DNA of 44,363 bases from Bacteroidales bacterium (GTDB lineage: Bacteria > Bacteroidota > Bacteroidia > Bacteroidales > Muribaculaceae), in contig JAAVFQ010000029.1 in the NCBI GenBank assembly GCA_014800685.1, positions 1-44,363 on the forward strand, written 5' to 3'. The notes below the pieces were generated by a model. It was not told the origin of the DNA. It ran no database searches and worked only from the letters and a program-made list of their open reading frames with translations. Shown here piece by piece: positions 16,136 through 25,051 of this stretch (within the stretch, counting starts at the first letter, position 1; each line of letters opens with the position of its first letter). The translations under genes and the position numbers were made by a program.

Positions 16136-16182
16136 TAAAGTTTGAATATATAGATTTACTCACATCTAATTACAGCTTATGC

Positions 16183-17601
16183 TCACCAGTCATCTTCAGA
16201 GATGTCAGAAGGCAATCGGCAACCCACCAGATAAACGCGCTCCGTGGCTCTGGTGATAGCTGTATAGAACCAGCGCAGGAATTCATTAATCGTGTCAGGA
16301 GTCACGGCGAGGCCGGTCATGTCGATATAGACATGTTTCCATTGCCCGCCCTGCGCCTTATGGCAGGTGACGCAATAGGCATATTTTGCCTGTATAGCAT
16401 TGAAATATTCATCGTCGGCAGCCTTCTTCATCCTTGTAGAGAGCGCTCCCTCAGTGTATGTGGCAAGAACTTCTGAGTATAGACGTTTCATATCATTCGA
16501 AGATAGATTCGGCCCCTCTGCATCAAGACTGTCAAGGAGAATTTTCACTCCCACCAGAGCGTCATCGGACGGAAATCTCAGTTCCGCATCAGCAAATCTC
16601 CTGCCGAAACGCTCTTCAGGCTGTCCTACCCAGTCCACAATAGCTGTCTCTCCATTGGCGATCAGGTCTCGGCTCTTCTCCTTCTTTCCCCAGAAGTAAT
16701 CATTTTTAGCTATCACGAGCCTTTCCCCCCTTAGAAGTGCCTCATCGGCATAAAGCACACGATTTCTAACGTCTCGGTTGCAGGCATTGGCAACTCTATT
16801 GGAGCGGGTGATAATAAGAGTCTCCTCCTTTCCCACTGTGGCCCACGATGAAGACAGCTCATCGGCGAAATCTATGGGCTCGATGCTACGGAAATCCCTG
16901 AAACTTCCGAAATGGAGGCGGGGTGCCTGCGGCTCTTTAGCGGCAAGTGCCTCGCGCACTATAGTGGCATTATGCAGTATGCCGCTCCCTTCCCGCTGTC
17001 TCATCGGGGTCTCAAGAGTGGTGCCGAATGGTCGGAGTCCGAGTCTTCGAAGCAGCGAGGGAGTCATCGCCGGACTGTCCTGTTCGCCCGGAGGAGGAAG
17101 CTGTGCCGTGTCGCCTACAAGAATCATGGCGCAATTATCTCCGCTATACACATATTCCACCAGATGACGAAGCACGGAACGGCTCTCTTCGCCACCGTCC
17201 GTTATCATCGAGGCCTCGTCTACGATAAAGATAGTGTCTCTTTCAGGATTGTGAGCTATCATGAAGTCGCGGGAGGTTGGATCGGCCGAGGTGGCTCGAT
17301 AGATTCTCTTATGAATGGTTGAGGCGCGTAGGCCGCCGTAGCTTGAAATCACCTTTGCAGCTCTCCCTGTGGGAGCGAGCAGCACACATTTATCGTGAAA
17401 TTGGCACATACCTCTCACCAGTGATGCGATTATAGACGTCTTTCCTGAGCCGGCATAGCCGTTAAGAATATAGACATCCGTGTCTGCATGAAGAGTGACA
17501 AATCTGCTCAGGGTCTTTATAAGTTTAGCCTGAGCCTCGGTAGGAGAGTAGGGGAGTGCTTTGAGAGTGGCGGCTTCCAGTTCTTCCGGAGTGGCTGGCA
17601 T
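16183..17601 (-). CDS. RecD-like superfamily 1 DNA helicase
   Basis: A 472-aa ATP-dependent helicase of the RecD/TraA type (SF1B), acting in the cytoplasm on DNA. Walker A is GYAGSGKTS at residues 48-56, Walker B is FIVDEASMI, and motif III is ILVGDTAQLPPPGEQDSP. The C-terminal UvrD_C_2-type motifs VTCHKAQGGQWKHVYIDM and FYTAITRATERVYLVG provide the second RecA-fold half. There is no long N-terminal RecD2 extension and no nuclease domain, so it is a compact stand-alone helicase common in Bacteroidota, probably in repair or recombination. It starts 109 nt after the OPT transporter gene on the same strand; a GC-rich hairpin in that gap (17635-17666) lacks a U tract. Confidence 0.88.
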   Translation of the reverse strand: MPATPEELEAATLKALPYSPTEAQAKLIKTLSRFVTLHADTDVYILNGYAGSGKTSIIASLVRGMCQFHDKCVLLAPTGRAAKVISSYGGLRASTIHKRIYRATSADPTSRDFMIAHNPERDTIFIVDEASMITDGGEESRSVLRHLVEYVYSGDNCAMILVGDTAQLPPPGEQDSPAMTPSLLRRLGLRPFGTTLETPMRQREGSGILHNATIVREALAAKEPQAPRLHFGSFRDFRSIEPIDFADELSSSWATVGKEETLIITRSNRVANACNRDVRNRVLYADEALLRGERLVIAKNDYFWGKKEKSRDLIANGETAIVDWVGQPEERFGRRFADAELRFPSDDALVGVKILLDSLDAEGPNLSSNDMKRLYSEVLATYTEGALSTRMKKAADDEYFNAIQAKYAYCVTCHKAQGGQWKHVYIDMTGLAVTPDTINEFLRWFYTAITRATERVYLVGCRLPSDISEDDW

Positions 17602-17710
17602 AGTGGGTAGGAATATTAGTGCGTTAATGCGATAGGGGCCCGCGAGAAAATAATCTTGCGGACCCCTTGAAAGTCATATTATCGTATGATAACCGTGGAA
17701 ATCAGTATGA

Positions 17711-19681
17711 TTACTTGTCAAGTTTCACTCTCTTAGAGTCCCAGATGAGGTAGCAGATGAGGAGCAGATATGCGATGCAACCGAGAATCTGAGTGAGCTC
17801 CATGCCGAGAGGGTTCTGATATTCAAATCCGGCGAAGCGGGTGATAGCCGCGAAGACACCGAAGAGTGCGCCGCCGGCTATAAGTCCGGAGGATATCAGT
17901 GTGCCTCTGTCGCGACGTAGGTCGTTAAGTTTCTTATTCTTTGAGCTATTGCTTACGAAATAGGAAACGGCACCGCCCACGAGCATTGGAGTGTTGAGCG
18001 AAAGGGGAATGAACATGCCAAGGCAGAATGCGAGAGCAGGCACGCCGAGCCAGTTGAGGATAAGCGCAAGAATTGCTCCTACCATGTAAAGAATCCAGGG
18101 AGTGTCGCCACCCATCATCAGAGGTTCGATCACCTTTGCCATTGCGTTGGCCTGAGGAGCCACGAGAGCATCGGGGCCGCTGAAGCCATACACCTTATTG
18201 AGCACGAGAATCACGCCGCCCACAGTGGCTGCTGATACCAGAGTGCCGAGAAATTTCCAGCTCTCCTGCTTTTTGGGCGTTGAGCCGAGCCAGTAGCCGA
18301 TTTTGAGGTCGGTGACAAAGCCGCCGGCCATGGAGAGCGCGGTGCAGACTACGCCGCCGATGACCATTGAGGCTACGATACCGCTTGTGCCGCTGAGTCC
18401 GATACCGACGAAGATGGCGGAAGCAACGATAAGGGTCATAAGGGTCATGCCCGATACGGGGTTAGAGCCTACGATGGCGATAGCGTTGGCCGCTACGGTG
18501 GTGAAGAGGAAAGCGATAACGGTTACTACCAGCCATGCTACTGCCGCCTGCCAGAGGGTATGGATCACTCCAAACCAGAAGAAGAAGAAGACAGCGATGA
18601 GGGCAATGACGATGAAAAAGACGATGTGCTTCATGGAGATGTCAAGCTGCCAGCGCACAGGCTTTTCGGTGGAAACGTTGCCACGCAGTTCGCGGCCTGC
18701 AAGTCCCACAGCCTGAGTGATTACGCCCCATGACTTTACGATGCCGATGACACCGGCCATGGCGATACCGCCGATACCGATCATGCGTGCATACTCTTTG
18801 AATATCATGTCGGGCTCCATGGATGCTATCTCCGGCGCGCCGTAGGTGCCCATCAGTGGAATTACTATCCACCATACAAAGATAGAACCTGCGAAAATGA
18901 CGAATGCATACTTAAGACCAACGATGTAGCCAAGTCCGAGAAGGGCAGCGCCCGTATTGCAGCTGAGCACTACTTTAGTCTTTTCGGCTACGGTCTGTCC
19001 GAGTGTGGATGCTGTGGTTGTAATTGTCTCTGCCCACCAGCCGAAAGTGGCCACAAGGTAGTCATAGATACCACCGATGAGCGATGCGAGGATGAGTGTC
19101 TTGGCCTGTCCTCCTTCAGCACCGGCATTCTGAGCTGAAATCAGCACCTGAGTAGTGGCGGTAGCTTCCGGGAAAGGGTATTTGCCGTGCATATCCTTCA
19201 CGAAATAGCGGCGGAAGGGGATGAAGAAGAGGATGCCGAGGATGCCGCCTAAGAGCGAACTGAGGAATATCTGGTAGAATTCCACTACGATGTCGGGATA
19301 GGAGGCCTGAAGGATGTAGAGTGCCGGAAGCGTGAATATGGCTCCGGCTACGATTACGCCTGAACAGCTGCCGATCGACTGGATGATGATGTTCTGTCCA
19401 AGTGAGTTTTTCTTGCCGAGTGCATTGCTGAGTCCCACGGCGATGATGGCGATTGGAATTGCAGCTTCAAACACCTGGCCTACTTTCAGACCCAGGTAGG
19501 CTGCTGCCGCGCTGAAGATTATGGCCATGATAAGGCCGGTAATCACCGAATAAGGGGTCACCTCCTTCTGGTCATGGGCTGGCTCCATGACAGGGCGGTA
19601 TTCCTCATCGGCCGCCAGTTCCCTGAAAGCATTTTCAGGCAAACCGGTGTCTGTGATAATTGATTCTTCGTTCTCTTTCAT
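17711..19681 (-). CDS. OPT family oligopeptide transporter
   Basis: A 656-aa polytopic inner-membrane protein of the oligopeptide transporter family, which imports small peptides or metal chelates with proton coupling. It has about 14-16 hydrophobic segments. Visible motifs are the N-terminal VITGLIMAIIFSAAAAYLGL followed by KVGQVFEAAIPIAI, the loop FRRYFVKDMHGKYPFPEATA, and the terminal half LNWLGVPALAFCLGMFIPLS. The length suits prokaryotic members. I chose ATG 19681 (MKENEESI) because it follows an AT-rich leader typical of the phylum; an in-frame ATG at 19735 would add 18 polar residues. A near-consensus promoter lies at 19771-19802. Its actual substrate is unknown. Confidence 0.88.
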   Translation of the reverse strand: MKENEESIITDTGLPENAFRELAADEEYRPVMEPAHDQKEVTPYSVITGLIMAIIFSAAAAYLGLKVGQVFEAAIPIAIIAVGLSNALGKKNSLGQNIIIQSIGSCSGVIVAGAIFTLPALYILQASYPDIVVEFYQIFLSSLLGGILGILFFIPFRRYFVKDMHGKYPFPEATATTQVLISAQNAGAEGGQAKTLILASLIGGIYDYLVATFGWWAETITTTASTLGQTVAEKTKVVLSCNTGAALLGLGYIVGLKYAFVIFAGSIFVWWIVIPLMGTYGAPEIASMEPDMIFKEYARMIGIGGIAMAGVIGIVKSWGVITQAVGLAGRELRGNVSTEKPVRWQLDISMKHIVFFIVIALIAVFFFFWFGVIHTLWQAAVAWLVVTVIAFLFTTVAANAIAIVGSNPVSGMTLMTLIVASAIFVGIGLSGTSGIVASMVIGGVVCTALSMAGGFVTDLKIGYWLGSTPKKQESWKFLGTLVSAATVGGVILVLNKVYGFSGPDALVAPQANAMAKVIEPLMMGGDTPWILYMVGAILALILNWLGVPALAFCLGMFIPLSLNTPMLVGGAVSYFVSNSSKNKKLNDLRRDRGTLISSGLIAGGALFGVFAAITRFAGFEYQNPLGMELTQILGCIAYLLLICYLIWDSKRVKLDK

Positions 19682-19770
19682 TATGTTGTTATTGTTAGTT
19701 CTTCCGGTATCAGTGTGGGGATAGGATTTAATCATCCATGCTCTGATGAGTCAGAAACCCTTTTTCGCAG

Positions 19771-19802
19771 CGAATTTACAAAAAAAAATTAATATGTGCA
19801 AA
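19771..19802 (-). promoter_or_regulatory. Probable promoter of the OPT transporter gene
   Basis: On the minus strand, TTTG (19799-19802), a 20-nt spacer and TAAATTCG (19771-19778) differ from the consensus by one base in the -7 box. The predicted start near 19764 gives a leader of about 80 nt to ATG 19681. Confidence 0.55.
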
Positions 19803-19882
19803 TAACCCTTTTAGAGGACTCGTCCGGTTGAGCCCTCTTTCCGCCTTTCGCACAGCGGGGCTTGCACGGCTGAAAAAGTGTT

Positions 19883-20809
19883 TTAGAGGGCTGCAATGTC
19901 AATTGTGATGCCCTCTTTATTGAGAATTGTATTAGGAAAAACAGAGGTGGCTTCGCGCAAAAAACCTTCATCATCGGAGTAGCGGGATGAGTAGTGCCCA
20001 GTGAGAAGATAGCGTGCGTCACAGTCTTTTGCTACTTGGGCCGCCTGCCTCGCGGTGCTGTGGCCTCGGGCGACTGCCAGGGGCGCCTCGGCATCAAGAT
20101 AAGTGGTCTCGTGATACATGAGGTCGGGTCTGCCGATTCTCTCCGCCAGGTCAGGCATATAGGCCGTGTCGGCTATATGGACGTATGTCAGAGGGTTATC
20201 GGGAGGTAGGGTGAGCGACTCGTTGAGGAGTATTCTCCCGTCCGGCATGATGAAATCTGCCCCCTCTTTGATAGCTCTATATGCACTTACGGGAATTTCA
20301 TATTTGCTGCATTCTTTCGGCAAAAGCGTGCGCAGTCGCTTTTTTTCTTCGAAAATGTAGCCTACGGCGTTGACGCGGTGGTCAAGTTTCACGCTTTTTA
20401 TCCTGAGTCGCGGTGTCTCGTAGATTATGTCATCGGCCGGCTGTATTATGTTATAGTTGAGCCGGAAGGTATCCGGGTGGCCGAAAAAATCCATGAAGGA
20501 TTCTATCATCTCTTTCCCTTCTGCAAAGGTGTGGATGGTAAGAGGCGATGTGTGTTTGGAGAGTGAGAGACTGCTAAGGAGCCCCGGAAGTCCCAGAACG
20601 TGGTCGCCATGCAGGTGAGTAAGAAGAATATGCGACAGTCTACCCGGCTTAAGACCGCGTTTAAGAAACTCCAGCTGCGCTCCTTCTCCGCAGTCTATCA
20701 TGTAGAGCGTGTTCTGAAAGTCCACTACGGTGCAAGAGGGGAGATGCCTGAGTGTAGGTTTTGCAGAGCCACAGCCGAGAGTGTGTATTTTAAAGACAGG
20801 ACTTCCCAT
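19883..20809 (-). CDS. rnz: Ribonuclease Z
   Basis: A 308-aa metallo-beta-lactamase-fold endonuclease that cleaves tRNA precursors at the 3' side of the discriminator base. The signature THLHGDH (H65, H67, D69, H70) supplies the zinc ligands. Other family motifs are LGCGSAKPT near the N-terminus, HIADTAYMPDL, LMYHETTYLDAEAPLAVARG before HSTARQAAQVA, and LLTGHYSSRY. The length is standard for the short RNase Z. It starts 3 nt after the L-serine dehydratase stop codon, so the two genes are almost certainly co-transcribed. A 9-bp hairpin (19813-19838) lies downstream. Confidence 0.93.
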   Translation of the reverse strand: MGSPVFKIHTLGCGSAKPTLRHLPSCTVVDFQNTLYMIDCGEGAQLEFLKRGLKPGRLSHILLTHLHGDHVLGLPGLLSSLSLSKHTSPLTIHTFAEGKEMIESFMDFFGHPDTFRLNYNIIQPADDIIYETPRLRIKSVKLDHRVNAVGYIFEEKKRLRTLLPKECSKYEIPVSAYRAIKEGADFIMPDGRILLNESLTLPPDNPLTYVHIADTAYMPDLAERIGRPDLMYHETTYLDAEAPLAVARGHSTARQAAQVAKDCDARYLLTGHYSSRYSDDEGFLREATSVFPNTILNKEGITIDIAAL

Positions 20810-20812
20810 TGA

Positions 20813-22027
20813 CTATCTGTCCATCTGAGAGTAATCCTTAGCCAGTCCCCCCGTACCGGTCTCTTTGTAGAGCGAGGGGAGGTCATGCCCGGTCTCTTTC
20901 ATCACGGTGACGAGCTTATCGAAAGAGACGCGATGACTGCCATCGGAGAATGTTGAGTAAATATTACAGTCCAGCGCGCGGGCTGCCGCGTATGCGTTTC
21001 GTTCTATGCAGGGTATCTGCACGAGACCGCACACTGGGTCGCATGTCATCCCGAGATGATGTTCAAGCCCCATTTCTGCTGCATATTCTATTTGAGCCGG
21101 AGAGCCGCCGAAGAGCTGACTTGAGGCTGCCGCGGCCATTGCGCAGGCTACTCCCACCTCTCCCTGACAGCCTACTTCAGCCCCTGAGATGGAGGCGTTT
21201 TTCTTTACGATATTTCCTATGAGTCCTGCTGTGGCAAGTGCGTGAAGTATCTGGATTTCAGGAAAATTTCGGCTCTTCCATAGATGATAGAGCACCCCGG
21301 GGAGCACGCCGCTTGATCCGCAAGTGGGGGCTGTCACTATTCTGCCGCCGGAGGCGTTTTCTTCGCTCACTGCAAGCGCGTATGCAAATGTCAGCCCTCT
21401 TGAGCGGAGATTGTCCCTGTAGCCTTCAGCCTTGACGTAATAGGAGGTGGCCTTCCGGCGCAGATTCAGGGGCCCCGGAAGTCGTCCTTCGTGCGAAAGA
21501 CCTCTCTCCACGGATGCTTTCATTGCATCCCAAACCTTACGAAGATAGTCCCATATCTCAGGGCCTTCGCATTCTTCTACGTATTCCCAATAGGACTTTC
21601 CGGTCTTTTCGCAATAGACCATGATGTCTGTCATTTTGTTCAGACCATATATGTGAGAAGACTCGTCTACAGGCTGACCCTCTTCCCGAAGGGCACCCCC
21701 TCCCACACTGTAGACTGTCCATTCGTCGGTCTGCTTCCCATCTTTGTCAAATGCCTTGAACGTCATTCCATTAGGATGAAATGGCTTGAAGATATCCGGA
21801 CGCCATATTATTTCCACTTCTCTCTCCGGCGATTCGAGTGTTTCATTTATTGCGACGTCAGTGAGGTGCCCTTTGCCTGTGGCGGCAAGGCTGCCGTAGA
21901 GGGTTACTTCAAACCGGTGAGCTTCCGGATTCTTTTCCAGAAACATTTCGGAGGCTATGCGGGGTGCCATTGTGTGGCTTGAGGAGGGGCCGGTTCCGAT
22001 GCGAAATAACTCTCTTATGGATTTCAT
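20813..22027 (-). CDS. sdaA: L-serine ammonia-lyase (iron-sulfur dependent L-serine dehydratase)
   Basis: A 404-aa single-chain enzyme converting L-serine to pyruvate and ammonia, a major amino-acid catabolic entry in anaerobes. The N-terminal beta domain begins with the family signature FRIGTGPSSSHTMAPRIA. The catalytic alpha domain contains TAPTCGSSGVLPGVLYHL, the serine-binding region NASISGAEVGCQGEVGVACA and the cluster motif MTCDPVCGLVQIPCIERNA. Several of these cysteines match positions that bind the oxygen-sensitive [4Fe-4S] cluster in the family. Both domains are fused, as in the single-subunit class. It has a consensus promoter at 22126-22157 and is followed after 3 nt by rnz. Confidence 0.93.
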   Translation of the reverse strand: MKSIRELFRIGTGPSSSHTMAPRIASEMFLEKNPEAHRFEVTLYGSLAATGKGHLTDVAINETLESPEREVEIIWRPDIFKPFHPNGMTFKAFDKDGKQTDEWTVYSVGGGALREEGQPVDESSHIYGLNKMTDIMVYCEKTGKSYWEYVEECEGPEIWDYLRKVWDAMKASVERGLSHEGRLPGPLNLRRKATSYYVKAEGYRDNLRSRGLTFAYALAVSEENASGGRIVTAPTCGSSGVLPGVLYHLWKSRNFPEIQILHALATAGLIGNIVKKNASISGAEVGCQGEVGVACAMAAAASSQLFGGSPAQIEYAAEMGLEHHLGMTCDPVCGLVQIPCIERNAYAAARALDCNIYSTFSDGSHRVSFDKLVTVMKETGHDLPSLYKETGTGGLAKDYSQMDR

Positions 22028-22125
22028 TGCAGTTCTATTTTATAGGGATTCTCTTTTGAGCAGGATGAAGATTCTAATTCTCTTCCCGAAGTGGCGGAAT
22101 GAGGCATTCGTTTCCTTACTAACCA

Positions 22126-22157
22126 CAAATTTACGAATTATTTTTGACAATGGCAAA
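22126..22157 (-). promoter_or_regulatory. Promoter of the sdaA-rnz unit
   Basis: On the minus strand, TTTG (22154-22157), a 20-nt spacer and TAAATTTG (22126-22133) match the Bacteroidales consensus completely. The start would be near 22119, about 90 nt before the sdaA start codon. Confidence 0.8.
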
Positions 22158-22226
22158 TGTAGACTTACGTGTAGCTTTTTTTTACATCATCTTTCTCTTT
22201 TTGCCGGCGGCGAGTGGGCAACACAA

Positions 22227-22260
22227 ACGCAAGGCATCCGAATTTTCAGATGTCTTGCGT
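22227..22260. terminator. Terminator-type hairpin after the thioredoxin-like gene
   Basis: ACGCAAGGCATC (22227-22238) pairs with GATGTCTTGCGT (22249-22260), 12 bp with one wobble. It lies 25 nt past the stop codon of the minus-strand gene, where TTTGTG follows. The better T run is on the plus strand (CTTTTTCG), where no gene ends. Confidence 0.65.
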
Positions 22261-22285
22261 CTTTTTCGTTATATTTCAGCAGATT

Positions 22286-22588
22286 TTAACTGATAAAGCC
22301 GTTGACCGACTCTTCAATGGCTTCGGCATTCTTAGTGCCTGAATCACGCCACACTTCCTGCCCGTCTTTGAAGAGTACCCAGCTCGGATAGGTGTCTATC
22401 TTATATTTTCTCGCAAGGGGTCTGTTGTAGGAGCCATCCACCATAAGAAAGGTCGCCTTGTCTCCATATTTGTCACGAAGCTCTTTTATGTCATATTTCA
22501 CTTTTACTGCATCCTGACGTCCTGCATGAAGAAATGCAAGAAGAACCGGTCTGCCGTCAGCAAGGCATTTTTCAAATCTGTTTTTCAT
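22286..22588 (-). CDS. Small thioredoxin-fold protein without the CxxC active site
   Basis: A 100-aa cytoplasmic thioredoxin-like protein with no signal peptide. The fold is recognisable from PVLLAFLHAG (strand beta-1), DKATFLMVDGSYNRPLARKY (strand plus helix) and the cis-proline region IDTYPSWVLFKDGQEVWRDS. Where thioredoxins have WCGPC, this protein has HAGRQDA (about residues 21-27), so both redox cysteines are missing. Its only cysteine is C8, outside the active site. It cannot act as a normal disulfide reductase and is more likely a binding or scaffold protein. It is divergent from the TonB receptor gene and has a hairpin downstream. Confidence 0.75.
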   Translation of the reverse strand: MKNRFEKCLADGRPVLLAFLHAGRQDAVKVKYDIKELRDKYGDKATFLMVDGSYNRPLARKYKIDTYPSWVLFKDGQEVWRDSGTKNAEAIEESVNGFIS

Positions 22589-22683
22589 AATTTTAATCTT
22601 TGGTAATATTCTGACTTTCTAACGCCCTGCGTGTTCTTTTTGTTCGCAAGGCTCCTCCCGGGAAAAATCATATTTTTAGGGTA

Positions 22684-22714
22684 TTGGGTGATTCTTGGAT
22701 TTTGACTAATTTCG
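22684..22714 (+). promoter_or_regulatory. Probable promoter of the TonB receptor-lipoprotein unit
   Basis: TTG (22684-22686), a 20-nt spacer and TAATTTCG (22707-22714), one mismatch from TAnnTTTG. The start would be near 22721, which favours ATG 22739 over the in-frame TTG at 22724 as translation start. Confidence 0.5.
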
Positions 22715-22738
22715 CATCGTGATTTGAGCCTATATGAT

Positions 22739-24991
22739 ATGAGCGTATCCGGACTTTTATTATCTTTTGCTCTCGGAGGAGTGGCAGTAATGCCGTCTTC
22801 TTCCGGCGTTGAGTCGTTGCCCGCTGATACTGTGCGTCTTGACGAACTTACCGTTACCTCCATCAAGCAGGATAAACAGCTCTTCAGTCTTCCGGTAGCC
22901 GCTTCTATCGTCTCTGGTGAAGAGCTCCGGAGATTAAATGCAGTCTCCATAAAGGGTATCTCCGATGTGGTGCCTAATTTCTATATTCCTGACTATGGCT
23001 CACGCATCACATCATCTATTTATGTGAGAGGACTTGGCGCCAGAATGGATCAGCCTGCTGTGGGTCTGAATGTAGACAATGTCCCTTTCCTTAATAAAGA
23101 TGCATACGACTTTGACCTCACTGATATTGTCTCGGTGGAAATGTTGCGAGGACCCCAGTCTACACTCTACGGCCGTAACACGATGGGAGGTCAGATTAAT
23201 GTGACCACTCTGTCTCCACTCGACTATCAGGGCGTAAGACTCAATGCGGAGCTTTCCGGCGGCGGCTCCTTATCTGCAAATGCCGGATATTATGTCAGAC
23301 CGACTTCAAATTTCGGCCTCGCGCTTGTGGGAAGATACTCCCACGTCCGTGGTTTCTTTAGAAATGAGTATGACGGGAAATATCTCGATTGGGAGAATAG
23401 TGGCGGCATCAGACTGAAGGCCGACTGGAAGCCATCTTCGTCTGTCAGAATTCTTAATGCCCTGTCTCTGAGCATCCTCTCGCAGGGGGGATATCCCTAT
23501 GAAAATATCCCTACAGGAAAAATCTCGTATAATAACGAATGCTTCTATAAGAGATTTCTGCTCAACGATGGCTTGACGGTGAGATGGAAAGGAGAGTATG
23601 TCGCCCTTTCTTCCATCACTTCTTTGCAGTATATTAATGACAATATGACGCTCGACCAGGATTTTCTCCCGCTCGACTATTTTACTCTCACTCAAAAGAA
23701 GCACGAGTTGGGTCTCACGCAAGACATTATTCTGCGCCCTTCTCATCAGGTGGATACCTATTCCTGGCTCGCGGGTATATTCGGATTCTACAAGCATCTC
23801 AATATGGCGGCTCCCGTCACGTTTCGTGACTATGGAATTGCTCGACTCATTGAAGACAAAAGAAATGACGCTAATCCGCAGTATCCTATAGAATGGGATG
23901 AGCGCTCTTTTCTTCTGAATTCCGACTTTACCTTGCCGGTTTTTGGCCTCGCCGCATATCATGAATCGAAGCTGACGCTGGGAAGGTGGAATCTCACGGC
24001 AGGTATCCGCTTTGAATACGAGCGTCCCGTGCTCCATTATACCAGCAGTTGCCACACGGGCTATACGATATATGATGATTATGAGCTGAATCACCAACCT
24101 CTCAGGCACGTCCCGGTTGATATAGATGACTCCGGACGCCTTCATAAGAATTTTTTCTCGATGATGCCTAAAGTTGGGGTCCTATATAATATAGGTGAGG
24201 GGAGCCCTCTCGAACGTTCAAATCTGTATCTTAATATATCTCGCGGATATAAGGCCGGAGGCTTCAATACCCAGATGTTTTCCGACGTCTTGCAGCAGAG
24301 GCTCATGGGAATTATGGGCATCGGCGCCTCCTACGACGTTGATGAAATTGTAGCCTATAAGCCGGAGTCAAGTTGGAATTTTGAGGTGGGCACCCATTTG
24401 GCTATCCCTGCAGCTCGTTTCTCCGCTGAGGCTGCTCTCTTCTATATTGAATGCAGGGATCAGCAGCTTACTATGTTCCCGGATGGCCTCACCACTGGTC
24501 GTATCATGACTAATGCGGGAAAAACACGCAGTTGCGGAGGTGAGGTTGCGCTAAAGTGGTCGCCGGTGGAGCAGCTCTCGTTCAACGCTTCGTATGGCTA
24601 TACCAACGCCCGTTTCAGGAAATTCTTCGATGGCATTCATGACTATTCCGGCAAATTCCTCCCTTATGCGCCCCTCAATACTCTCTTTCTTCAATCCCTA
24701 TATGATGTCTCACTTGGCGCTGGCAAGCTGGCCCGCTCCCTGCTCATAGATGTCAATCTTCGTGGTACAGGCGATATCTACTGGAATGAGCAGAATAGCG
24801 TCCGTCAGAATTTCTATGCACTTCTCGGTGCTGCTCTTACGCTCTCGGGTGATAACTACTCTCTCCAGCTATGGGCAAAAAATATTACCGACACTAAATA
24901 TCATACCTTCTACTTCGTTTCCATAGGTAATGAATTTGTGCAGAGAGGGAAACCCTTTACTCTCGGTCTTACTCTTTCCTGGCATCTCTAA
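22739..24991 (+). CDS. TonB-dependent outer-membrane receptor
   Basis: A 750-aa receptor that would import a ligand across the outer membrane using TonB energy. After a short export signal (about residues 1-20) comes a TonB-box-like stretch, DTVRLDELTVTS, and a plug with VSGEELRRLNAVSIKGISDV, IYVRGLGARMDQPAVGLNVD and the conserved VEMLRGPQSTLYGRNTMGGQ. The barrel ends LGLTLSWHL and carries ISRGYKAGGFNTQMF, NFEVGTH and WAKNITDTKYHTF, like siderophore/cofactor receptors. There is no carboxypeptidase-like N-domain and no SusD partner, so it differs from the first receptor in this window. I start at ATG 22739. A lipoprotein follows after 60 nt, with a repeat end in the gap. The substrate is not evident. 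Confidence 0.85.
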   Translation: MSVSGLLLSFALGGVAVMPSSSGVESLPADTVRLDELTVTSIKQDKQLFSLPVAASIVSGEELRRLNAVSIKGISDVVPNFYIPDYGSRITSSIYVRGLGARMDQPAVGLNVDNVPFLNKDAYDFDLTDIVSVEMLRGPQSTLYGRNTMGGQINVTTLSPLDYQGVRLNAELSGGGSLSANAGYYVRPTSNFGLALVGRYSHVRGFFRNEYDGKYLDWENSGGIRLKADWKPSSSVRILNALSLSILSQGGYPYENIPTGKISYNNECFYKRFLLNDGLTVRWKGEYVALSSITSLQYINDNMTLDQDFLPLDYFTLTQKKHELGLTQDIILRPSHQVDTYSWLAGIFGFYKHLNMAAPVTFRDYGIARLIEDKRNDANPQYPIEWDERSFLLNSDFTLPVFGLAAYHESKLTLGRWNLTAGIRFEYERPVLHYTSSCHTGYTIYDDYELNHQPLRHVPVDIDDSGRLHKNFFSMMPKVGVLYNIGEGSPLERSNLYLNISRGYKAGGFNTQMFSDVLQQRLMGIMGIGASYDVDEIVAYKPESSWNFEVGTHLAIPAARFSAEAALFYIECRDQQLTMFPDGLTTGRIMTNAGKTRSCGGEVALKWSPVEQLSFNASYGYTNARFRKFFDGIHDYSGKFLPYAPLNTLFLQSLYDVSLGAGKLARSLLIDVNLRGTGDIYWNEQNSVRQNFYALLGAALTLSGDNYSLQLWAKNITDTKYHTFYFVSIGNEFVQRGKPFTLGLTLSWHL

Positions 24992-25037
24992 TCGTTTAAT
25001 TTTTCTCACATATATCGTTTAATTTTTAGAACTTACT
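24992..25037 (+). repeat. Copy D: repeat end between the receptor and lipoprotein genes
   Basis: Begins directly after the receptor stop codon. TCGTTTAATTTTT occurs twice, at 24992-25004 and 25015-25027, as a 23-bp direct repeat. The second leads into CTCACATATATCG...TTAGAACTTACT, shared with copies A-C. A further AACTTACTT follows at 25041-25049. Only this end of the element is present. Confidence 0.65.
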
Positions 25038-25051
25038 TTAAACTTACTTAT

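Larger units (their letters stand above)
15734..16182. other. Intergenic region with terminator, repeat copy B and repeat end C
   Basis: 449 nt between convergent genes. It contains the terminator at 15863-15898, repeat copy B (15905-16086) and an adjoining partial copy (16090-16135). The rest is AT-rich with no supported ORF. Confidence 0.65.

Noticed and set aside
17635..17666. GC-rich hairpin between the OPT and RecD-like genes as a terminator
   Set aside because: The stem has a mismatch and no T tract follows on the minus strand, so termination is not supported.
19743..19758. CTGATGA...GAAAC arrangement resembling a hammerhead ribozyme core
   Set aside because: There is no room for a stem II between the two conserved segments and no matching stem I/III, and the strand is opposite to the local transcript.
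22585..22950. 121-codon minus-strand frame across the receptor start region
   Set aside because: It overlaps the receptor promoter and plug-coding region, and shows no signal peptide or domain.
23306..24145. 279-codon antisense frame opposite the TonB receptor
   Set aside because: Shadow frame of a well-supported receptor gene with no recognisable motif.
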